From: Methanomassiliicoccaceae archaeon UBA113 | GTDB lineage: Archaea > Thermoplasmatota > Thermoplasmata > Methanomassiliicoccales > Methanomethylophilaceae | Assembly: GCA_002506175.1 (NCBI GenBank) | Contig: DAXB01000058.1 | Location: forward strand, 1 to 8,610 | Length of the DNA: 8,610 bases | Reading direction: 5' to 3' | In this document: piece by piece, positions 1 to 5,858 of the stretch | Numbering within the stretch: position 1 is the stretch's first letter | Layout: each line of letters starts with the position of its first letter | Program-made: the position numbers and the translations under genes | The notes under the pieces: model-generated | What the model was told of the DNA's origin: nothing | What the model saw: only the letters and a program-made list of their open reading frames with translations | The model's database searches: none

Positions 1-90
1 GCGTGATAATTACCGAACACGGTTGATTGGGAATTATTGAAATCCGAAGTAAACTTTTGGTAAATGTGTATCTGAAGGTTTGAAGTCGAA

Positions 91-100
91 CTTTTTATCC
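91..100 (+). promoter_or_regulatory. TATA box of xseA-xseB
   Basis: The sequence ctttttatcc is an archaeal-type TATA element, centred about 26 bases before the xseA ATG at 122. Archaeal transcription starts about 25 bases after the TATA centre, so the transcript should begin at or within a few bases of the start codon, giving a leaderless mRNA. No Shine-Dalgarno sequence precedes the ATG, which agrees. The remaining upstream bases (1-90) are A/T-rich and show no supportable gene. Confidence 0.6.
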
Positions 101-121
101 TAGCGAAAACATGACCCTACG

Positions 122-1516
122 ATGCCAGAGACAATCTCGGTCGCCGAACTCAACACACGTGTCAAGGACGTCTTCTCCAGGACGCCAGGCATAAATGATA
201 TATGGGTCAGCGGCGAGATATCTAACTTCAAAAGCTATCCGTCCGGGTATTATTTCGTTCTCAAGGATGCCACTAGCGAGATTCATGCAGTCATGTTCAA
301 AAGCGCCGTGGGAAGGATCGATTTCGTCCCTCAGGAGAATATGAAGGTCACCGCCTTTGGAAGCATAGGCATGTACGTTCCGAGAGGTACATACCAATTC
401 ATCATCGATACGATGAAGAAGTCCGGTATTGGTGACAGGTACATAGCGTTCGAGAAACTCAAGAAGAAGCTGGATGAGGAGGGTTTATTCAGTCAGGAGC
501 ACAAGAGGCCGATCCCTGCATACCCAAGCCGCATCGGCGTCGTCACATCCCAGAGCGGAGCCGTCATCCATGACATCATAACGACATCTGAGTCCAGGTT
601 CACAGCAGATATCATCCTGGCTCCGGCAATGGTGCAGGGAGACGGAGCAGCAGAAACGATCGTCGCTGGGATAAAGCTCCTGAACAAGGCAGGAGTGGAT
701 GTCATCATCGTCGGGAGGGGAGGCGGATCCATAGAGGACCTCTGGCCGTTCAACGAGGAGATCGTTGCCAGAGCGATTTACGATTCTCCCATTCCTATTG
801 TTTCAGCAGTAGGTCACGAGACCGACTTCACCATCGCCGACTTTGTAGCAGATGTAAGGGCTCCGACGCCAACAGGGGCCGCAGCCATAATCCTCCGCGA
901 CAAGAACGAGATCCGTTCACAGATATCGGGATACATGGGGCGCTTGAACATGGCTATGAACGCGGTCCTTGAGGATATGAAGCACTCCTTCCAGGTAGTA
1001 GATTCCAAGCTTGAGCCCAAGAAGGCGTTGGATATGCTTCAAATGCATTCTATGGAGCTTGACCAGCTCTCTATGAGGGCTGATACAGCATTATCGGACA
1101 AGGTCAGGGACATGAAGCTATCATTCTCCGCCCTGGACGCCAGACTCCAACCGTCTAGGGCTTTGGAGGTGACATCTGGTTACGGGCAGCGTATCGAATC
1201 TATGCTCGACAGGATAAGATCGGATTCATTCAAATGCCTTGATAAGGGCATTGCCCGTTACGAAAACGTAACAGATCGTCCGGAGATGGGTATTTCCGCT
1301 GCAATGAACAGGTCTATATCCCTTCTCGAATCAGATACTAGACAGTTGGAAGGACTTAACCCTCTCAACGTGCTCACAAGAGGTTACAGCATGATACAGT
1401 CGGAGGAAGGAAGAGTGATCACCTCCGCAGACAAGGTATCCGTCGGCGATACCGTATCGATCCGTTTCAGGGATGGTACAGCCAAAGCCGGCATAACACA
1501 TAAGGAGATGAACTGA
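122..1516 (+). CDS. xseA: Exodeoxyribonuclease VII large subunit (XseA)
   Basis: Catalytic subunit of exonuclease VII, which degrades single-stranded DNA from both ends into short oligonucleotides. The 464-residue length is normal for the family. Residues 1 to about 100 form the OB-fold DNA-binding domain (WVSGEISNF, GYYFVLKD). The catalytic domain follows with its hallmark motifs: TSQSGAVIHD ending in D151, RGGGS at 199-203, GHETD with H232 and D235, then IADFVADVRAPTPTGAA. These match the residues known to be needed in the E. coli enzyme. Residues about 265-430 are a long helical region that in the family binds several XseB copies; here it contains a visible 45-residue repeat (units starting at M286 and M331). 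The C-terminus has the conserved LNPLNVLTRGY motif. The 122 start fits the family N-terminus and the TATA spacing. It is translationally coupled to xseB. The enzyme is mainly bacterial, so an archaeal copy suggests ancient transfer (inference). Confidence 0.97.
   Translation: MPETISVAELNTRVKDVFSRTPGINDIWVSGEISNFKSYPSGYYFVLKDATSEIHAVMFKSAVGRIDFVPQENMKVTAFGSIGMYVPRGTYQFIIDTMKKSGIGDRYIAFEKLKKKLDEEGLFSQEHKRPIPAYPSRIGVVTSQSGAVIHDIITTSESRFTADIILAPAMVQGDGAAETIVAGIKLLNKAGVDVIIVGRGGGSIEDLWPFNEEIVARAIYDSPIPIVSAVGHETDFTIADFVADVRAPTPTGAAAIILRDKNEIRSQISGYMGRLNMAMNAVLEDMKHSFQVVDSKLEPKKALDMLQMHSMELDQLSMRADTALSDKVRDMKLSFSALDARLQPSRALEVTSGYGQRIESMLDRIRSDSFKCLDKGIARYENVTDRPEMGISAAMNRSISLLESDTRQLEGLNPLNVLTRGYSMIQSEEGRVITSADKVSVGDTVSIRFRDGTAKAGITHKEMN
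1502..1507 (+). promoter_or_regulatory. Strong Shine-Dalgarno site of xseB
   Basis: aaggag lies 8 bases before the xseB ATG at 1516, inside the last codons of xseA. It is a near-perfect anti-16S match and fixes the xseB start. It contrasts with xseA, which has no such site, and supports translational coupling within the pair. Confidence 0.75.
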
Positions 1517-1761
1517 TGGCAAAGGATTACAAAACGGAAGTGGAGAAGATGTCGTTCGAGGAGAGTATCAAGACTCTCGAAGACCTAGTGAAGGAACTCG
1601 AGGCTGGAGGAATCGATCTGGATAAGAGCATAGAGATCTACGAGAAGGCCGTCATCCTCAGAAACCACTGCAGGACAATCCTGGACGAGAGCGAACGCAG
1701 GATACAGAAGATTATGGAATCCTCGGGAGTCATCAAGACCGAGGATATGGACGAGAATTGA
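1516..1761 (+). CDS. xseB: Exodeoxyribonuclease VII small subunit (XseB)
   Basis: Small helical subunit that packs along the extended helices of XseA and is needed for active exonuclease VII. It is 81 residues long, typical for the family. The signature runs from about residue 13 to 66: SFEESIKTLEDLVKELEAG, then LDKSIEIYEKAVIL, then LDESERRIQKI, a two-helix hairpin closely matching bacterial XseB. Its ATG shares one base with the xseA TGA (TGATG), and an AAGGAG site sits 8 bases upstream, so equal or higher expression relative to xseA is plausible through coupling. The last 29 bases overlap the 3' end of the opposite-strand TOPRIM gene, so its C-terminal tail (VIKTEDMDEN) is encoded in sequence read on both strands. 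Confidence 0.96.
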   Translation: MAKDYKTEVEKMSFEESIKTLEDLVKELEAGGIDLDKSIEIYEKAVILRNHCRTILDESERRIQKIMESSGVIKTEDMDEN

Positions 1762-2608
1762 GCTTCCAGACCTTAAGCCCTTTCGACTCCGCCCATCTGG
1801 ACGTATTCCTGTACAAGTCGGTGGACTGGAATGATTCGCGGGAATATGCTATGCGGAGGGATCCGGACAGAGCCCCCTCGGTAAGCGATTTTGCGTTGTA
1901 AGAACCGAATATGCAGTTCAGCCCAATCTGGAGAATCCTAACAGTGTCATGTCCTCTGGACATGTGGAGCCTATCTGTGATCTCCGTCTCTGCAGCTTCG
2001 AGTTGTCTTAGGAGCATTTTTGGCGATACACGGCAGTTGGCCGTGGCCCCGGCAATCGTCTCAGTCATCTTACGGATGTCAACAGCCATGGTCCTTCTGT
2101 CAACTATATCTCTCATCTGAAAGTCCTTGAAGTTCAGATTGTAGCCGTTCTTCATGGAAACATACATCAGGCATCCAAGGTGATATGCTCCTTCCAATAT
2201 GTTGTCCAAAACAGGCCCGTGGAGGTCGGTGTAGAGGGACAGCTTATCATCGTCGGCATATTCATCGAGAACCGAATCCAGAGCATCTGTTGTGATGACA
2301 ATCATCTCCATATCGCGTAGGTCGGTGTAGAACATCGGTTCCCTCACGCTCTTGCCGAAAAGGTCATCCAGATCCCTGTCCAAAATGGCCATTATTCTGT
2401 CGTCACCGCGTTTCTGCATTATTGTCAAGGCCTTCTTGGCATTGTTTTTTGACAGTGCGGGGATTATACGTGCCTCATCCTGGTCTATGAACTTGCCGTA
2501 GAGTCTTTTGTCGGTATTGCCTTCGGTGAGAACTATGGTGCCTTTGAAAAGGCTGCGGTTCATCGATATCTGGTTGCAGATATCGTCTGCTGTGATGAAT
2601 TCGCGCAT
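1733..2608 (-). CDS. DUF4435 / TOPRIM-type putative nuclease (PARIS AriB-like)
   Basis: 291-residue protein with the features of the DUF4435 family, a TOPRIM-like fold that in PARIS (AriB) acts as the toxic nuclease released by the partner ATPase. Visible motifs are the N-terminal FITADDICNQISMNRSLFKG; the TOPRIM acidic motif VLTEGNTDKRLY with E29 and D33; the LDRDLDDL motif with D77, D79 and D81; RDMEM with D99 and E101; and a late RGHD (G219-D221) followed by a Trp-containing tail (RWAESKGLKVW). All expected acidic residues are intact, so it looks active. Start: ATG at 2608 with GAGG 7 bases upstream, at the usual family N-terminus. The upstream ATPase frame runs 134 bases into this gene. 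Its own 3' end overlaps xseB by 29 bases on the opposite strand. DUF4435 membership is firm; the PARIS assignment is inference from family plus partner. The target (tRNA for characterised AriB) cannot be read from sequence. Confidence 0.82.
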   Translation of the reverse strand: MREFITADDICNQISMNRSLFKGTIVLTEGNTDKRLYGKFIDQDEARIIPALSKNNAKKALTIMQKRGDDRIMAILDRDLDDLFGKSVREPMFYTDLRDMEMIVITTDALDSVLDEYADDDKLSLYTDLHGPVLDNILEGAYHLGCLMYVSMKNGYNLNFKDFQMRDIVDRRTMAVDIRKMTETIAGATANCRVSPKMLLRQLEAAETEITDRLHMSRGHDTVRILQIGLNCIFGSYNAKSLTEGALSGSLRIAYSRESFQSTDLYRNTSRWAESKGLKVWKLNSRPYPRS

Positions 2609-3407
2609 CCGAACGCCTCAGTTCCATTGCCAGATCCCATTTGTCGTGTATCACCATGGGGGAATGGGTGGCGATTATCAGCTGCTGATCCATATACTCG
2701 GATAGTTCTTCGAATATGTCTCCCAGGCGCTGCTGCCAAGTAACGTGGAGAGATATCTCCGGTTCATCGACAATTACTATAGAACCTTTCTTTGGCAGGA
2801 AGAGCATACCATAGAACATTATGAGGACGTGTTTCTCTCCCGCGGATAGTCTGTCAATCGGTATCGATGTACCATTTTTCATGCGAACGGTCATCGATCC
2901 TTGTTCGGATATCTCCATCTTCTTGTTGACAAAAATGCTGTTCACCAAACTAGAAAGCATATCGGATTTGACAGATACGTCCTGTTCGTCTGTAGAGAAC
3001 CTGCGATGAAGGTCTAACTCAATTGCCTCCATCGTGTCCATAAAAATGCCGTTGTTGAATCTCAGTGTGAGACGGTCCGAGGATATGTAGAGAGCATCAA
3101 TCAAGTCATTTAATTGCGACATGCTGAAGGGTTCCGCATTCCCGTCACGGATTATCTTGGTAACTAAGGATGTACAGGTATTGTCAGCCAATATGGTGCT
3201 TCCGTCAGAGAGTTCAAACCGGAGGGTGTCGAATGGCGTCTCCTTGACGTATTCTGCTTCCCCGTCGAAAAGACTGTAAATAAGATGCATTATAGTGGAT
3301 TTACCATATCCGTTCGGAGAATGGATGAAAGTCAGTCTATCATTCAGTGCCATGCTGTAATTGTATTCGCCGAACAGCCCTGAAATGCTCAGTGATCTGA
3401 TCTTCAT
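2475..3407 (-). CDS. ABC-type AAA ATPase partnered with DUF4435 (PARIS AriA-like)
   Basis: 310-residue ATPase of the ABC/SMC-like AAA class (AAA_15/AAA_21 type) found beside DUF4435 proteins. Numbered from the start at 3407: N-terminal strand MKIRSLSISGLFG; Walker A SPNGYGKST at 30-38 (K36); an intervening region of about 150 residues without a long coiled coil; signature LSAGEK at 187-192; Walker B IVIVDEPE with D214 and E215; a D-loop-like SLH; and switch histidine H248 in IIATHSP. Recognisable homology ends near residue 263 (WDLAMEL). The last 46 residues lie in the region overlapping the TOPRIM gene, are very rich in Arg, His and Gln, and look like out-of-frame readthrough. An ATG 11 codons upstream (3440) exists but lies beside the TATA box, so 3407 is preferred. 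The protein probably senses a trigger and controls the TOPRIM partner (inference from PARIS and OLD-type systems). Confidence 0.8.
   Translation of the reverse strand: MKIRSLSISGLFGEYNYSMALNDRLTFIHSPNGYGKSTIMHLIYSLFDGEAEYVKETPFDTLRFELSDGSTILADNTCTSLVTKIIRDGNAEPFSMSQLNDLIDALYISSDRLTLRFNNGIFMDTMEAIELDLHRRFSTDEQDVSVKSDMLSSLVNSIFVNKKMEISEQGSMTVRMKNGTSIPIDRLSAGEKHVLIMFYGMLFLPKKGSIVIVDEPEISLHVTWQQRLGDIFEELSEYMDQQLIIATHSPMVIHDKWDLAMELRRSDARIHHSRRYLQPDIDEPQPFQRHHSSHRRQYRQKTLRQVHRPG
2616..2619 (-). promoter_or_regulatory. Shine-Dalgarno site of the DUF4435 gene
   Basis: Reading the minus strand, GAGG lies 7 bases before the ATG at 2608, and an in-frame TGA overlaps it just upstream. This supports separate initiation of the TOPRIM protein, rather than obligatory fusion to the ATPase. 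Confidence 0.5.
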
Positions 3408-3427
3408 AATTGCAGAATCGTCTGGTA

Positions 3428-3437
3428 TGTATAAACA
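3428..3437 (-). promoter_or_regulatory. TATA box of the ATPase-DUF4435 operon
   Basis: On the minus strand this reads tgtttataca, centred 26 bases before the ATG at 3407. The predicted transcription start falls at or next to that ATG, giving a leaderless mRNA. This argues against the longer start at 3440. Confidence 0.6.
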
Positions 3438-3441
3438 CATG

Positions 3442-3451
3442 TCTTTTATTA
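3442..3451 (+). promoter_or_regulatory. TATA box of the TPR gene
   Basis: tcttttatta lies about 24 bases before the ATG at 3471, again predicting a leaderless transcript. It sits only a few bases from the divergent TATA box at 3428-3437, so both promoters share one short region. Confidence 0.55.
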
Positions 3452-3470
3452 GGGGCGGGGATTACAGTCC

Positions 3471-4298
3471 ATGCTCGATGAGGCTCTGTTCTCGCAGATA
3501 AGGAAGGACCTGTCGGAAAACAGGTTCGATGGACTGACCGTCAAAGTATCGCAGTTGTCGGATACTACAGACGACCCCATCGATCTTCTGACATGCATGT
3601 CTCTTCTGAAAGTCGTTCCGGACGACGGAACCTCCTCTCATTTAGCCAACAGGATAGTCAGTCTGGTAAACGAGGAGAACGGATTAGATGTCTGCACGGC
3701 ATTGAGAAGCCTTGACTGCCCCACATTTGCCCTTGCAGCGCTCAGGAATCTCCCGGAATCCGATGGTACCCTCAGGGTCAAGCGTGACTGTCAGATGGAC
3801 ATGGATGAAGATGAATCCGCTCTCGCGACTGAATCTTTGATAAAGGTTAGGAACAAGGACGACGATATCCGTCGTACCGAAATCTTGAGTTCGGTCGGAG
3901 AACATTCCAAAGCAATTCAATTGGCCACCGACCTCCTTACCAAGCATCCTAAGGATTACGATGTCCGGATATGCTACGTCTCGGCACTTTTGCTGGGGGG
4001 CCATGACAAAGAGGCTCAGAAGTATGTCCGTGACGGTGTGAAGGACAAGAGCGCAGATTCTAACGCCGTTGCGGCCTATGTATTGCGTATCCTCGGTAAT
4101 ATAAAAGCGGCTGGGGGATATGCTTCCAGAGCCGTTCAGCTAGATAGCAACCATATCGGCGCCATGGAGACTCTCGGGATATGCCTCGCTCTAAAAAGTG
4201 AGTACGACAAGGCGAAGATCGTTGCTGGAGCCATCAATGAGATTTCACCGGGTAACAAGGCTGCTATCAACATCCTGTCCTATTGCGAAGGTCATTGA
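3471..4298 (+). CDS. TPR-repeat protein of unknown function
   Basis: 275-residue soluble protein with no signal peptide or membrane segment. The C-terminal half (about residues 132-265) can be read as three to four tetratricopeptide repeats: helix pairs with the usual small/large spacing, for example GEHSKAIQLATDLLTKHPKD, then AQKYVRDGVKD, then NIKAAGGYASRAVQLDSNHIGAMETLGICLALKSEYDKAK. The N-terminal half is helical and not recognised, with an acidic stretch (MDMDEDESA) near residue 110. TPR domains mediate protein-protein contacts, so a scaffold or adaptor role is likely, but no partner can be named. It is transcribed alone, divergent from the ATPase and convergent with trkH, overlapping trkH by 7 bases. 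The start at 3471 is supported by TATA spacing. Whether it has anything to do with the neighbouring ATPase-nuclease pair is unknown. Confidence 0.85.
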   Translation: MLDEALFSQIRKDLSENRFDGLTVKVSQLSDTTDDPIDLLTCMSLLKVVPDDGTSSHLANRIVSLVNEENGLDVCTALRSLDCPTFALAALRNLPESDGTLRVKRDCQMDMDEDESALATESLIKVRNKDDDIRRTEILSSVGEHSKAIQLATDLLTKHPKDYDVRICYVSALLLGGHDKEAQKYVRDGVKDKSADSNAVAAYVLRILGNIKAAGGYASRAVQLDSNHIGAMETLGICLALKSEYDKAKIVAGAINEISPGNKAAINILSYCEGH

Positions 4299-5854
4299 CT
4301 CTTCATCCTGCTGTTCTTCCTGCGTTGTCTTTCTGTCAGGAAGTCTGCCCTGAAGCTGTAACGGGCCTCTCTCCAGAATGCAGGTGTGAAGAACACGAGT
4401 GCCAATGTAACCTCGAGACGACCTAGCCACATCAGGACCATCAGCAGGAGTTTAATACCTGCTGAAAGCGAATCAAGGTTATCGAAAGGACCTATATTGT
4501 CCCATCCGAGACCCATATTGGTGATTGAGGATATCGAAAGACCGAGAGAATCCGTGGCTGATAATCCCTGAGTCAACAAAATGAGCGTAGCGGTAATGAC
4601 TGTGATAATATAGAGGATAACGACGGATGTTACGGATCTCACACGTGCATCATCGATGTTTTGTCCATCCATTTTCACGCTGTAGACTGCATTCGGACGA
4701 AGCATGTTCTTCAGGTTGTTGTTCATGAACCTGACCATCAGCCTAAGCCTTCCGAACTTGATTCCTCCACCGGTTGAACCAGCAGAGGCTCCGATGAAAG
4801 TCACGAGGAGGAGCGTGAACAGGAACATATCTCCTACCTGCCTGTAATCAGCAACGCAGAACCCAGATGTGGTTCCCATCGACAGTACGGTGAAAAGCAC
4901 GTCTTTGTAGTATACCAGGCACTCTCCGAGGTCGAATCCGAACTCCTGGAATTTGGGATACGCGTACATGATGAACAGGAATAGGGAGATCGCAAGGAAC
5001 CAGACCATCAGGAGTTTGAACTCTTTATTCCTCCAATACTCCTTAGGGTCCTTGTTCGAGATGGCCTTGTAATGCAGATAGAAGTTCATTCCTCCGATGA
5101 ACATGAAGACCATCGTGACGAGCTGGATACCGATGTTGGCATCGGCAAGGCTGTTGTTGCTGCATATCATACCGCCTGTGGATATTGTGGTGAAACTGAG
5201 GCACAATGCGTCCCTCAAACCCGCCTGGCAAATCAGGAGGAGGATGAAATTGAACAAAGTCAGCAGTACGTAGACCGTCATGAATGATTTGGCCGCGCTG
5301 CGCATCTTTACCGAGAATACAGATGAACCTGATCCTTCCAACTCATTGGAGAAGAATGAGCGCCCCATGCCGAACATGGGCAGGATGTACATGAAGATCA
5401 AGATGACGACAAGTCCCCCGATCCATTGTGTCAGCGACCTCCAGATCATCAGGCTTACGGGATATGCGTTGACGTCTGTGAGGATGGTGGATCCCGTTGT
5501 TGTGAATCCGCTTACGGATTCGAAGAAGGCGTTCAGCGGTGAGAGGCCGCACATCATATACGGTACAGCACCGATAATGAAAAGCAGCAGCCAGGCAAAT
5601 GCAACTAGTGTAAGTCCTTGAACAGTCCTGAAGTTCCTCGATTGATCGAAGAACAGGTACATGAACAGGCCCAGTATCAACATAATCGGTACAGGGATTA
5701 GGAAAGGCGCAACGTTCTCACCTGAGAATAACGCATAGATGCCAGGGAATATGAGGAACAGCCCCATGATGAACAACATCAAGCCTAGCACTTTCCCGAT
5801 AGTGCTGTGGCGCTTGAACGGTTCGAGCTTTTCCAGGTATGCCTGATAGTCCAT
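4292..5854 (-). CDS. trkH: Trk-type potassium uptake channel subunit (TrkH/KtrB family)
   Basis: Membrane pore subunit of a Trk/Ktr potassium transporter. The 520 residues are dense in hydrophobic helices, starting with a pair at about 22-70. The four pore loops of the family are visible, with filter-type glycines: TTTGST at 118-123, STGG at 225-228, GTTSGF at 327-332 and TNMGLG at 445-450. The gating loop GASAGSTGGGIKFGRL at 355-370 is the diagnostic third-repeat segment. The C-terminus is basic (RRKNSRMKSQ). The start is taken at 5854: the trkA stop ends 4 bases earlier and a GGAG lies 10 bases upstream. An alternative ATG at 5878 would overlap trkA and has poorly placed ribosome-binding bases. 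The gene is co-transcribed with trkA, whose RCK domains gate it. The 3' end overlaps the TPR gene by 7 bases. TrkH versus KtrB is decided mainly by the two-RCK partner. Confidence 0.95.
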   Translation of the reverse strand: MDYQAYLEKLEPFKRHSTIGKVLGLMLFIMGLFLIFPGIYALFSGENVAPFLIPVPIMLILGLFMYLFFDQSRNFRTVQGLTLVAFAWLLLFIIGAVPYMMCGLSPLNAFFESVSGFTTTGSTILTDVNAYPVSLMIWRSLTQWIGGLVVILIFMYILPMFGMGRSFFSNELEGSGSSVFSVKMRSAAKSFMTVYVLLTLFNFILLLICQAGLRDALCLSFTTISTGGMICSNNSLADANIGIQLVTMVFMFIGGMNFYLHYKAISNKDPKEYWRNKEFKLLMVWFLAISLFLFIMYAYPKFQEFGFDLGECLVYYKDVLFTVLSMGTTSGFCVADYRQVGDMFLFTLLLVTFIGASAGSTGGGIKFGRLRLMVRFMNNNLKNMLRPNAVYSVKMDGQNIDDARVRSVTSVVILYIITVITATLILLTQGLSATDSLGLSISSITNMGLGWDNIGPFDNLDSLSAGIKLLLMVLMWLGRLEVTLALVFFTPAFWREARYSFRADFLTERQRRKNSRMKSQ

Positions 5855-5858
5855 TGGA

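Noticed and set aside
12..23. Small hairpin accg-aaca-cggt near the left edge
   Set aside because: Only four base pairs, no T tract and no visible upstream gene; likely chance.
1..40. Possible C-terminal tail of a gene entering from the left
   Set aside because: Open for only 12 codons in the best frame, with no recognisable sequence; cannot be distinguished from non-coding DNA.
1733..3407. Calling the ATPase-TOPRIM locus a pseudogene
   Set aside because: All motifs of both proteins are intact and the second gene has its own ribosome-binding site, so the frame change alone does not show decay.
3408..3440. 11-codon extension of the ATPase to an ATG at 3440
   Set aside because: That ATG lies just upstream of the TATA box, and the homologous region begins at MKIRSLSISG.
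5072..5621. Open frames antisense to trkH
   Set aside because: Shadows of membrane-helix coding sequence with no recognisable domain or start signals.
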